A stretch of DNA of 64,000 bases from Cordia subcordata (Eukaryota; Streptophyta; Magnoliopsida; Boraginales; Cordiaceae), in contig JAPTOF010000004.1 in NCBI GenBank assembly GCA_028554755.1, forward strand, positions 2,425,501 through 2,489,500, in the 5' to 3' direction. Both the position numbers and the translations under genes were made by a program. Each line of letters begins with the position of its first letter. The stretch's first letter is position 1. The notes beneath the pieces are model-generated. The model had not been told where the DNA came from. It was given only the letters and a program-made list of their open reading frames with translations, and did not search any database. Of this stretch, positions 22,734 through 33,413 are shown in pieces.

Positions 22734-24068
22734 TGATAAGTCCTAAATAAATTTTTAATTCATAGGTAATTGTGCTTAATTCACAAATTGAATGCTCTTT
22801 AATTGATATTTTTTATTTTGCCACCTTGCAAAATACCATGCAAAGTTTACGGGGATTGGCCAAGTTGACCAAGGCTGAAAATATTTTGACAGCACTTATG
22901 AAAAGGAATTGCATTGAAGACTTGCCATATTTTGGAAAATGAAGAAATTAATTCTAGAAGACTTTTATTAACGATTTTTACCTTTTTATTTTTCTTAGCT
23001 TTAAAGATTTTCCTTATTCGAGAAAGATTCCAGTTAAGAATTTTTTTTATATATTTTCCTAGGGATTCATAGGGAAATTTAGACTTTATTCATAATTTTC
23101 TAGCAAGATATTTTCATCTTCTTAGGCTCCACTTTCATGACAATGAAGTTCTAAATTTGTTTTTTTCTAGTTAAGGGTTAATCCAGATTTTGGTTCTACA
23201 AAATTCCGTGAGATCAAATTATTTTTCTCCTTTCACTACTATTTTGATACTTATGTGTTTACTGTTTTAAGAATTAATATTGTCTTGTGATTTTTTAATT
23301 TACTAGCGATTGTTCGATTGTATGATGATAAGTAGCCAAATAAATTAATTTAGTTAATCTAATAATAGTAATAATTAGGTCTCCTGTGTAAACATATAAG
23401 GTAACTGAGCGATTGCCACGAGATAATCAACTTTTAGAATCAGGTATTTCTAGAACTTAGTGCTGCCATTAGATAGACCTTGTAAGCATCTCCGGGGTTA
23501 GACCGTCTAATAGGTAAGACAATAGCGGGAAAAAATTGTAAGGAGTTTAAACCATTATCAATATTATAAGGAAAGATAAGGTTGTTAGACCGAGCTAGTG
23601 ACCATAATTGATTTATCAAAATAGGTGAAAGTTATCTTTGCATCTTAGATTAGATTTGTTGACCAAAACTTAGATTAAACCTGAAGCTAGGCTTAGTTCC
23701 CCTCTTTTTTCCTCGTTTAATATTAATTTTTCAGTAGTTATTTAAGTCTATATTGCATTTGTAGCTTTGATTTTATTATTATTTACATTTTTTATTTTTC
23801 TACCCAGTTACAAGCCCTTGCTGAGTGGTCCAGTTCAGTGGAAAGTTTTACTTATTATGCTTTTTCGTATTAAAAATCTCCCTTTTTGATTGTGATTCGT
23901 TTGATTAATTTACTTGGCATAATTAGCATATTCTAAATTCTCCAATCCCTACGGACTCGACCCTTTTTTCACCACGTACTCAATTTAAATTCGCGAGGTA
24001 AGAATTAAAATTTTATTTTTGGAGGGTTTTGAGGTCCATTAATCAGACATAATTAACTATGCCCAACA
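22734..24068. mobile_element. Probable solo LTR of a retrotransposon
   Basis: About 1.3 kb of AT-rich non-coding sequence starts with TGATAAGTCCTAAATAAA, contains the phrase CCCTACGGACTCGACCC near its right end, and reads like the LTRs of plant Ty3-type elements. It interrupts a KCS exon 2 relic. ATCAG precedes 22734 and recurs at 24042-24046, a possible 5-bp target duplication, but the right border is not a clean ...CA, so ends are uncertain. No internal retroelement genes are present. Confidence 0.5.
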
Positions 24069-25614
24069 ACTATTTTGTTATTGGTCAGAGTCAAGTTTAT
24101 TATTGATAAATAGTTTGACGGAATAGAAAGGTGAGTAAGGCATCCAATAAAAAATAATTACACAGTGAATTGTCGTTGTCAGAAAGCGGCCAAGTATTTT
24201 ATTTATTTTTAATTTATCATGAGGTCATCTTAGAGAGAAATAGAGTAATAAATTAAATCGCTGGATCTATATATCTTTACGTTGTTGGTGTTAATGAGGT
24301 GGCAATCCCAAAATCTAATTTCAATCTCTCAACCCTTAATAGTGAGTCTTAACTTTGAAGATTTTAGGGTCCAGCGCGAAATGCCTGATGTTGGTTCTCA
24401 AAAAATAGAGCAAATAAAGCTAGGCCGGAGTAAAGTAGGCTCCAACTAGTAGAATTTCATTTTCCGGTTAGGAGGAATGAAAAGAAAATAATAATTGAGA
24501 TCAATTGAAGGAAACCCTAGCTCATCATCAGCTTTGCCAGTCGAATAGGATAGGAGATTATTATTTTTTTTTCGATATATAATCTTATGATAATTGCACA
24601 AGTTAAAAATTAATATAGAGAATAGTTCTTGTGCAGTTCAAACTAAGGGAATTTATTTATATATAAAATATGACTATTAATTTTAATTCTGTATATATTC
24701 CAAATGCAATTTATAAAACAAAATTTATAAATACAAATCTATATGGAAATTTTTTATGCTTTCGAACACTATATAAAAAACTCACCACAAACACTCCTTT
24801 TTTGTGTCCCCAAAGACACATTATAGAATTTGTATCCTTGAGTTTCGGGGGCAGTATTGTTCGTGAAGAATGTAACTATTACCGTTTTATAGCTACATTT
24901 TCTGTGCATGGTTTGTACATATTTTCATATTTTTTCATAGAATGTATATATATTAACAAAATGACGTACTAACTTTTTAACATAACCTTTTACTCTTTTA
25001 GTTTTAATTATGTTGCTGACATTAGTTATAGGTAGTGGTTGGTCATTTATTGTCACATCAAATAGTTTAGGAGACAAGAAGCATATTTATTGAATTTGGC
25101 CATGTTTCGCTTGAATGACAAGACAACATAATTGAACGACCACGAATCCAATGAAAAGTTGGTATTAGGACGTTACCCACGAATTGACTTTTAATTATAC
25201 ATCATGCAAAACAGTGAATTTGTTTTTATTAATTTGTTTCTCATTGATTCACACACTGATTCGACCTTGTCTAGTTAGAGTACTGATGTACACATGTGCT
25301 GCCTGCTAGTTCTTGTGATTAGAAATTAAAGCAGATTTTTAGTTATATCAGAACCTCTATATGTACACATGTGCCGCCTGCTCGTGCTTGTGATTAAAAA
25401 CCAGATTTTTAATCATACGAGACCGTGTATATTATCGACAATTTTTTAAATGAAATTAATAATAATAAATTTTTTTACTAATTAATATGTGAATATAATG
25501 ACCGCCAAGAAAGTTGTTAACTGGAAACTCTAGACCTAGAATGTCATATCATAAGAATATAAAAAAGAAATTGTTTGAAATATTAATAAAGTGTACGCCT
25601 AATATGTTTGTTAA
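24069..25614. other. Duplicated intergenic DNA, no gene seen
   Basis: Segments at about 24105-24215 and 25010-25440 are copies of 20690-21370. About 800 bp between them (24215-25010) has no counterpart there and is either an insertion here or a deletion in the other copy. A 100-codon plus-strand frame at 24670 has no recognisable features. The CTGCTCGTGCTTGTGAT word is itself duplicated, near 25300 and 25375. Confidence 0.55.
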
Positions 25615-25700
25615 CCATTAGCTTATGAGTAGCTTGAGAAAATATGCTTCCTCCCTGGGAAAACAAAGATAAAATTTTAGGCACAGTCCATGCAAATGGG
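25615..25700 (-). pseudogene. Orphan KCS 5' flank (leader relic)
   Basis: About 85 bp (ATTAGCTTATGAGTAGCTTGAGAAAAT... CTCCCT... GGCACA) match the sequence immediately upstream of the KCS start codons at 28965 and 30770, but no KCS exon adjoins it. It marks yet another lost KCS copy. Confidence 0.65.
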
Positions 25701-27327
25701 ACAAAGGGTCCAATTGAATTGGCTTTTTACAAAAAGGATTTTTTTATAACTCTTTTAAAAAATATGAAGTCATATTAAAAATAATAATTGAATGCAGAAC
25801 TACATTTACCTATTTCATGAAAGATGGGTAAGTAAGTTCTAACAAGAACTCGCTAATTCTAAATCTAAAATTCTAAATTAAAATCAATATTTGGGTTAGT
25901 TACGTTACGTTAGAGTGGATTGTGCATTTAGTGCCTAGCAATCAGTGAATTTCTCTTGAGTTTGCATTTGTTTTCCTTTAATTCCAAATTGTTTTCGTTT
26001 AAATCTTATTTTCTCTTCTTAATTCTTCAAGTTGATTCGATTCTTTGAATAAAATATTTAATATTAAAAGTGATCGCCAATATAATCTTTAATTCTTTTG
26101 AAAACGATGTCTGGAGTCTTTTGGTTCGATAGTACTTATACAACTAAAGCACACTTGCTAGTGTTCGTTGGCTGGGCACGTCAAAATTTTTGAGGAAAAA
26201 ATAGCATAATAATAAAGGCATGTTTGGCACAATTACCAGATTAAGTAGATAATGATTTGAGTAGTAGACAGCTGTTTGGGTAACGGATCACTATTGTGTT
26301 TTAGCAGTTAAGGATTAACTGTTTGGGTAGCGGATTGCTATTGTGTTTTAGCAATTAGCATATAGCTATTCTACTAGCAAATTATTTTAGATGTGTTCGA
26401 TAAAACTTGTTGGTGAGTTAGTTGGCGAATGCAAAATAACGAAAAAAAGACATTGGTATCATGTTATTATTGTCATATATTATTATTATTATTGAACTAA
26501 TTAAGATAATTTATTTTATAATTAAATATATGTTTCTTAAAATAATATTTTATTAGTAAAGAATAATAAAATCATTTTTTTGATAAATTAATTTTATTAA
26601 TGTTATAAACAAATATTTTTATAGAAATATTTTTAATTGATTGACAATTTATATTTTCAAAGAAAAATAATGAATGACAAATAAAACCTATACTTTTAAT
26701 ATATATTTTGATGAAGACAGAATTTGTAATTAAATTTTGTATTATTTTGTATCTATATTTGTGAGAGAAAATATAAAAATGTATAGAGATATTAGAGTGA
26801 GAGTAGTATTGTCAAAAAAAAATGAAATACTAAACTCTACTTTGAAAATATTAACATTTAACAAACACTACGTAACACACTATTTTAAATAAAACCATTA
26901 CTTAAAACATTATCTTACCGAATAATCAAAATAGAAAAAAAAATAGTATTTTAACTTGGTCAAAACTCTAAACAATACTTAAAACACTGTGTTACAGAGC
27001 ATGACTAAATAATTTTTCAATACTCCAAATTAGTATACCACATACAAAGTGCCAAAAACTTATCTTTCTTCTGGTTGAACCTCAATCCTAAATACCCACT
27101 AAATATGATGAGCGGCTCCATGCAGATCAATTTACGGATTGATTTTTAAATTTAAAGTTGCTTTATTGAGAATGCATCTGCCAATAAATTAAAGACAAGA
27201 GAGGTGAGTTGTTCAGGTACATGTCTCTTGTGAAAACAGGACCACAAACTTAAAACTTATTTTGCTCAAATGTATTAATCAGTTGCAAGTAATAACGTAA
27301 GAGCAAACAAAATGGCCATGCTGATGG
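25701..27327. other. Intergenic, no gene seen
   Basis: AT-rich DNA. A 50-bp segment beginning CTGTTTGGGTA is tandemly duplicated at about 26270-26365. Nothing else is supported. Confidence 0.5.
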
Positions 27328-28965
27328 TCACTTGGGTTGCTCAAGAAAGAACAACTCGGAGTCCAATGTTCCGATTCTGTCCAAGTTGATGGGATACTGA
27401 TCTATCTCTCCTCTCCATGGATTCATCTCCACATAGTCAGTCGTCCTCATGGCACGCCATATCAAACTGCTACACTTGAAGCCACTTCCAAATGCAATTT
27501 GCCACAAACTATCACCCTTCTTGATCCTCCCTTTGGCCTCAGTGTAGGCTATCTCATACCAAACTGAACTACTTGATGTATTCCCAAATCTATACAAAAC
27601 CATTCTGGACGCTTCCATGACAGCATCACTAAACCCTAGAATTTTCTGCAATTGATCCAGCACCGGTTTCCCTCCGACATGTGGGAAAAAGTGATCGATG
27701 CATTTGTTGAATCTGGGTACATATCGGGGCATCTTAGCTGTGAGGAATCGTCTCATGCATAAATTCTTTAAAAAATTGATTTTTTCGGATAGGGGAAGGA
27801 CTAGCGGACCTAGCATTACTAGATTTGATTCGATGGCAGTTTTGGCTGCCACCAAAAGGTCTTTAGTTATAGAAACCCCGATGAGACCTTCATCATCTTC
27901 TTCTTGGATGATAGAATTGTATGATAGATCAGAGCTCGCGTTGTTCGCATGGACGGTATGAATAAGCTGGTATTTGGATGAATTTCTATCCGATGAACGA
28001 TTGGAGAGAAGAACCGCGGCTCCGCCAAGGCGGAAAAGGCAATTTGTTGCCATTTTTGATCGATCCTTTCCTTTGTAACAGCTCATAGTTATGATCTCAG
28101 TAGTCACCACCAGAGCACACTGGTCATGGTGCACCTATATGAGACAAATATGTTATGGAAAAATATAGATCAACGAGATATAATATTATAAAGAATTCAT
28201 TATCTTTTCAGTATATTACTAAATCTTTCTTATAACAATATTATAATATATTACGAGTATCAGTGTTCTCACACGTTGGTTTTAATGGATTTGGAACTTA
28301 AAACACTAGCTACCTTACAAATAAAAAAAAATTTTAATTAACTAGATTACCTGAAGAAGCTGGTTGGCTAGGCCTATGGCAAGAAGTCCCGCACTGCAAC
28401 CCATCCCTGTAAGATTATAGGTAGCTATATTTTCTTTAAGCTCGTAGCGATGCACAATCATATCAGAGAGCGATGGCACAACGTTAAACAAACAGCAATT
28501 CACAATCAAAAACCCTATGTCCTTGCCTTGCACATAGGTCTTTGCAAGCAGCTCATCAATGGCTCTAAAAATCACCATTTCTGCCTCATTTCTTGCTTCT
28601 TCCATGGATGGATTTGGAGGTACTCTCAGCAACGCTTCTGCCACGTACGTCGAATCGCCCAGCCCCCCCTTATACATCCCTTGTCTCACAGTATTGAGCA
28701 TTTCCTCGCTGCAATTCGAAGACAGCCTAATTACTTCAACAACCCGTTCTTTAGTGCACATGAGAGTGGGTGGGGGCTTATAACATGCGAAATCTATCAA
28801 GTATACTTTACGAGAAGGCTTTCTGATGTAAAAATACGACAACAAAATCAATGTGGTTAATCCAGAAAATAGGGCAAAGAAGGTGGTAAGGCTATAGCTC
28901 GCTATACGTTCTGAGAGATCTTTTGAAATGAAGTGTAAAGCTGATGATATGTTGATGAATGCCAT
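27328..28965 (-). CDS. 3-ketoacyl-CoA synthase (complete, copy A)
   Basis: Two exons on the minus strand: 28965-28351 and 28134-27328, with a 216-bp GT...AG intron. The 473-residue product is a condensing enzyme of very-long-chain fatty acid elongation, joining malonyl-CoA to acyl-CoA at the ER membrane; products feed waxes, suberin or sphingolipids. One hydrophobic segment lies at about 27-47, then the FAE1/CUT1 domain and an ACP-synthase-III-type C-terminal domain. The expected catalytic triad is present: Cys190 in NLTGMGCSAG, His357 in FFPHVGGKP and Asn390 in RFGNTSSSS. The intron falls just after LANQLLQ. It is a little shorter than usual KCS enzymes (about 490-530) because the N-terminus has one clear membrane segment, not two. 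A TATAAATA lies 97 bp upstream. Substrate chain length cannot be told from sequence. Confidence 0.92.
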
Positions 28966-29061
28966 TGGCTTATGAGTAGCCTGAGAAAATGTTATACCTC
29001 CCCTGTAAGAAAAGAAGATGATATTTCAGGCACATTGCACACACATAAATGTGATAACATG

Positions 29062-29069
29062 TATTTATA
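29062..29069 (-). promoter_or_regulatory. TATA box of KCS copy A
   Basis: TATAAATA on the minus strand, 97 bp before the start codon. The same word at matching positions is kept in front of the copies at 30770 and 33335. Confidence 0.7.
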
Positions 29070-29168
29070 GACAAAAGTAGTTTGATGATCAGGTCTACGT
29101 ACTGTCTACTACAACCCACTTTATTGCCCCAACTAAGCTAATGCAACTCACTTTATTGCACCAACTAA

Positions 29169-29392
29169 GGGCTCGTTTGGATTGAGTTTTTTTAATAGCG
29201 TTTTTATAACAATTTTTTAAAAATAATTTTTTTTAGAAGCTGAAAATTCTGACTTTTAAAAAAAGTTGTATTTGAGTTTTTTCAGAGTTTCAACTTTTTT
29301 GGAAGCCAAATCAAATAGTTATTACAAATTTAATATAATTTTTTCAAGAAAAAAAGTACTTTTTCTTAAAAAAAATCAGTCCAAACAGGCCC
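29169..29392. mobile_element. MITE, Tourist/PIF-like, TAA target duplication
   Basis: GGGCTCGTTTGGATTGAG at the left and the reverse complement of the right end, GGGCCTGTTTGGACTGA, are inverted repeats. TAA flanks both ends (29166-29168 and 29393-29395). The 224-bp interior is A/T-rich and non-coding. It lies in the upstream region of KCS copy A. Confidence 0.8.
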
Positions 29393-29397
29393 TAAGT

Positions 29398-29518
29398 GGG
29401 TGTTTGGGAGTGCTTAATTGTAGTTTATAAATTATAAATAGTAAAAAATGTATAAAAGAATGTTTTTTTTTAGAAGCTTATGAGTTCCAAAATAAGCATT
29501 TCTAAAGTCCAAACACCC
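29398..29518. mobile_element. Short MITE with GGGTGTTTGG ends
   Basis: GGGTGTTTGG at 29398-29407 faces CCAAACACCC at 29509-29518, with further inverted matching (AGTGCTTA and TAAGCATTT). It begins only a few bases after the previous MITE's target duplication. A similar, more degraded element lies at about 29762-29910. Confidence 0.6.
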
Positions 29519-29636
29519 TATAAAAAAATTGCTTCCACCAAAAAGTTATTGGTTGATGTTATAGCGGCCTTAATTTTGTAACGAGGCAAACACAAGTGAA
29601 AAGATTAAAAATATTTTGCAATATTTGGGCACATTG

Positions 29637-29760
29637 CATACATATCAATGTGACAACATGTGTTTATAGAAAAAAGTGGTTTATTTCATGATCAGGTTTA
29701 CTGCAACCTACTTTATTGCGCCAACTCAGCTGCATCAACCCAATTTATTGCGCCCACTAA
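29637..29760 (-). repeat. Orphan copy of the KCS upstream (promoter) module
   Basis: The segment GCACATTGCATACATATCAATGTGACAACATG... CTACTTTATTGCGCCAACT closely matches the TATA-bearing upstream DNA of the KCS copies (about 29035-29150, 30835-30915, 33375-33460), but no coding exon follows on its minus-strand downstream side. Here the TATA word has become TATAAACA. Confidence 0.7.
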
Positions 29761-29929
29761 AAAAGTGTTTCGGAGTGTTTATTTGCAACTTATAAACTGT
29801 AAATAGTAAAAAATATGTGATAAATTTTTTTTAAAATAAATTTATGAGAATTTTTTTTTAAAATAAATTTATGAGTTGCAAAATAAGCATTTCCAAACAC
29901 CATATAAAAAAATTGCTGTCCCAAAAAAG

Positions 29930-30065
29930 TTATTGGTTGAGGTTATAGTGGTCTCACTTTTACAAAAAGGAGAATAAAAGTTCAAATCTCAAGAAGTGCA
30001 GTTATTGAGAGAATTTTTATTTAACTACTCCCAACCTGACATAGGATTAGTATCAAGTTGAATGT
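29930..30065 (+). mobile_element. Possible tRNA-derived SINE fragment
   Basis: TAGTGGTCTCACTTTTACAA resembles a pol III A box region and AAGTTCAAATCTC a B box, 30-40 bp apart, followed by sequence of the kind seen in plant SINE bodies. No target duplication was found. Weak call. Confidence 0.3.
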
Positions 30066-30484
30066 GATTTGAAAACACCTGGCATGTCCAATATCATGAT
30101 GATGATGGCACAGGAACAGCATTAAATATGTTGAGTGACTCCATGCAAATCTATTAACAATTGGTCAGAGAGATGAAATATTTATCAGATATGTTTTTTC
30201 TTAAGATTATGATGTTGAAAAATATTTTGGTTATTAATATATTTTTTTTATTTTATGGTATTAGAATAGACAATAGTATAAATTAGATAATTAGTTCAAA
30301 TGGTTTCCTAATTTTTTTAACTTTTAATCTTACTTATCAAGTTACCTTATTAATTTAGCTCACTTTTCTTACTCACCAAGTTATTAAACCTATAAATAGG
30401 CCCTTTCGTTATATTTATTACATATCAATAATCTATGATGTGACCTTTTATGAGCCTTTCTCTTTTGTAGAGTCACTGTTGGTA

Positions 30485-30770
30485 CTCGGAGAAATGCTTC
30501 TGGCAAGTTTGTGGTATCGCCAAGCCCTCCTTTATACATCAAATATTTCATAATGTTGAGCACTTCTTGGCAGCCATTTGGCGCGAGGCTACGTTGTTTA
30601 AGAACTCGGTCTTTGCTGCACATGAGAGTGGATGGGGCTTATAACATTCGAAATCTACTAAGTATACTTTACGAGAAGGCTTTTTGATGTAAAAATACGA
30701 TAACAAAACCAATGTGGTTAAGCATAAAAATGGTGCAAAAAAGGTGGTAAGGTCAGCGATGGAAGCCATT
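30485..30770 (-). pseudogene. KCS pseudogene: 5' part of exon 1, frameshifted and truncated
   Basis: Starting at the ATG complement of 30768-30770, the minus strand reads MASIADLTTFFAPFLCLT... KPSRKVYLVDFECYKPH, very close to KCS copy B. A single missing G in the run after the CYKP codons shifts the frame; the shifted frame then continues with the expected DRVLKQRSLAPNGCQEVLN. Homology ends at LRVP, about 30485. The catalytic cysteine, intron and exon 2 are absent. Its upstream module with a TATA word (about 30865-30872) is intact. Confidence 0.85.
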
Positions 30771-30919
30771 AGCTTATGAGTAGCCTGAGAAAATGTGTTT
30801 CCTCCCTTGTAAGAAAGAAGATGATATTTCAGGCACATTGCACACATATATATGTGACCAAATGTATTTATATATCAAAGTGGTTTGATCAGGTGTACAG
30901 TCTACTGCAACCCACCACC

Positions 30920-31800
30920 TCCTCCTCCTCCTTCTTCTTCTTATTATTATTATTTTTTGTTGGATCAGAGCAACCCACTCCATTGTGCCCACTAAAAAAA
31001 TTACTGCCGTATCCGATATCATAATTGTGGCACAGGACAGCATTAAATATGTTGAATGACTCCATGAAAATTTATTTAATTGGTTGGTAAGTTATAAAAG
31101 AGACGAAAGGGGACATGCTATAAATTCAAGGCTTGCTATTTTGTGGTTAGGTTCTGCTGGTGCACTAGTGGTTGGACTCCTCCAAATAAATTTTTTTTGT
31201 CGAAAAAAAAAAATGAAATATTGATCTCATATATTATCTCTTAAGATGATGATCACAGGAATATATATAATTAAAAGAGCACCAATGTTCCTCGGGATCC
31301 AATGTTCCTATATTGTCCAAGTTAGTTAATAGGATACTTAAAAAAAAAAAAAAAAAAAAGCTGTTGGATTCGAAAGTAACCGAGTAAGGATACCATACAC
31401 CCTAAATTATGTTACTAACATTTCTTTTTTAAATCTTTAATTTATAAGTTTCTTTTCAACACACTTTAATTAAATACGTAAATACTTATTTTTTATAAAT
31501 ATAACTCTTATTTAAATAAGTAATTACTCAAAGTAAAAAAAGAGAAAAATCGTTTAAAGTCGAAGGTATCTGACAAGTAGTTTTTCGATAATACAATCCA
31601 AATTAAACGCCGGCTAGATACTGATGAAGACGCGCATTTTAAAGATCATTGACACATTTTAAGACAAGTAGGGCAACAATTATGCCTTCAAATGGTTGAA
31701 AAGACTAAGCTTTTCACTCAAAAAGGGCTATCATGAAAACAAGAATAGAAGTTTTTAATTTGCATGCATAACATAACAGCAAGCAAACATGCCATGTTGA
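30920..31800. other. KCS spacer, no gene seen
   Basis: Contains CTT/TTA triplet repeats (30920-30955), a 19-base A run (31339-31358) and the word GACAGCATTAAATATGTTGA..., which recurs near 30110 and 33500 as part of the duplicated KCS flank. Confidence 0.55.
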
Positions 31801-33335
31801 TCACTTGGGTTGTTCAAGAAAGAACGCATCGGGATTTAAGGATCCAATTCTATCCAAGTCGATTGGATATTGATCTATGTCGCCTCTCCATGGATTCGTC
31901 TCCTCATGCTCAATCGTCCTCATGGCACGCCATATCAAACTGCTACATTTGAAGCCAGACCCAAATGCAATTTGCCACAAAATATCACCCTTTTTAATCC
32001 TACCTTTAGCCTCAGCATAGGCTATTTCATACCACACCGAGCTACTTGACGTATTCCCAAATCTATATAAAACCATTCTGGAAGCTTCCATGACCGCATC
32101 ACTAAACCCCAAAAGTTTCTGCAATTGATCCAGCACTGGTTTCCCTCCCACATGTGGGAAAAAATGATCAGTGCATTTGTTGAATCTGGGTACATATCGT
32201 GGCACCTTAGCAGTGAGGAATCGTCTAATTAACAAATTTTTTAAAATTTTAAATTTTTCGGATAGGGGAAGCACTAGGGGAGCTAGCATGACTAGGTTGG
32301 TTTCAATGGCAGCTTTAGCAGCCACCAAAAGGTCTTTTGTTATAGAAACTCCGGCAAGGCCTTCATCATCTTCTTCTTGGAAAATGGATTTGTGTGAAAG
32401 ATCAGAGCTCGCGTCGTTAACATGTACGGCATGCATTAGCTGATACTTGGATGAATTTCTGTCTGATGAACGATTGGAGAGAAGAATCGCGGCTCCACCA
32501 AGGCGGAAAAGGCAATTGATTGCCATTTTGGACCGATCCTTTCCTGCATAGAAGTTTGTAGTGATGATCTCGGTGGTAACCACTAGAGCATACTGGTCGT
32601 GGTGCACCTATCAAACAAGTACATGTTTAAAGATTATTACGTGAAAAGATTATTATAGACCATCGGAATATAATAATATTATGATATTATGAGGGAGGGG
32701 GTTTTTACTCTACCGTCTTCGTAGACGAAGAATTTATTGAAAGGCTTTCTTGCAAAAATTAAAATTAACCAGATTACTTGGAGAAGCTGCTTGGCTAGGC
32801 CTACGGCAAGAAGTCCAGCACTGCAACCCATCCCAGTAAGATCATAGCTAGCTATATTTTCTTTAAGCTTGTAACGATGCACTATCATGGCAGAAAGTGA
32901 TGGCACAACGTTAAACATACAGCAATTCACAATCAAAAACCCTATGTCCTTGATTTGCACACTGGTCTTTGCAAGCAGCGCATCAATGGCTCCAAACATC
33001 ACCATTTCTGCCTCTTTTCTTGCTTCTTCTATTGATTGATTTGGGGGTACTCTTAGTAATGATTCTGGCAAGTATGTGGTATCGCCTAGCCCTCCTTTAT
33101 GCATCAAATATTTCATAATGTTGAGCACTTCTTGGCAGCCATTTGGGGCGAGGCTACGTTGTTTAAGGACTCGGTCTGTGCTGCACATAAGAGTGGATGG
33201 GGGCTTATAACATTCGAAATCTACTAAGTATACTTTACGAGAAGGCTTTTTGATGCAAAAATACGATAACAAAACCAATGTGGTTAAGCATAAAAAGGAT
33301 GCAAATAAGGTGGTAAGGTTATTGATGGAAGCCAT
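31801..33335 (-). CDS. 3-ketoacyl-CoA synthase (complete, copy B)
   Basis: Two exons on the minus strand: 33335-32778 and 32607-31801, with a 170-bp GT...AG intron at the same place as in copy A. The 454-residue product has the same elongase condensing role as copy A. Catalytic residues: Cys171 in LTGMGCSAG, His338 in FFPHVGGKP and Asn371 in RFGNTSSSS. The N-terminus (MASINNLTTLF) is 19 residues shorter than in copy A, leaving one membrane segment (about 7-28). Exon 2 has the same length in both copies and few changes, while residues about 52-90 of exon 1 differ strongly. The 5' flank lacks about 25 bp present in copy A, so the TATA word is only 71 bp from the ATG. The open frame and intact splice sites argue for a working gene. 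Confidence 0.92.
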
Positions 33336-33405
33336 TAGCTTGTGAGTAGCCTGAGAAAATGTGATGATATTTCATGCACATTGCACACTTATATGTGACC
33401 AAATG

Positions 33406-33413
33406 TATTTATA
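33406..33413 (-). promoter_or_regulatory. TATA box of KCS copy B
   Basis: TATAAATA on the minus strand, 71 bp before the ATG, in the duplicated upstream module shared with copy A. Confidence 0.7.

Noticed and set aside
24670..24972. 100-codon plus-strand frame
   Set aside because: AT-driven Phe/Ile/Tyr composition, no splice context, no recognised motif.
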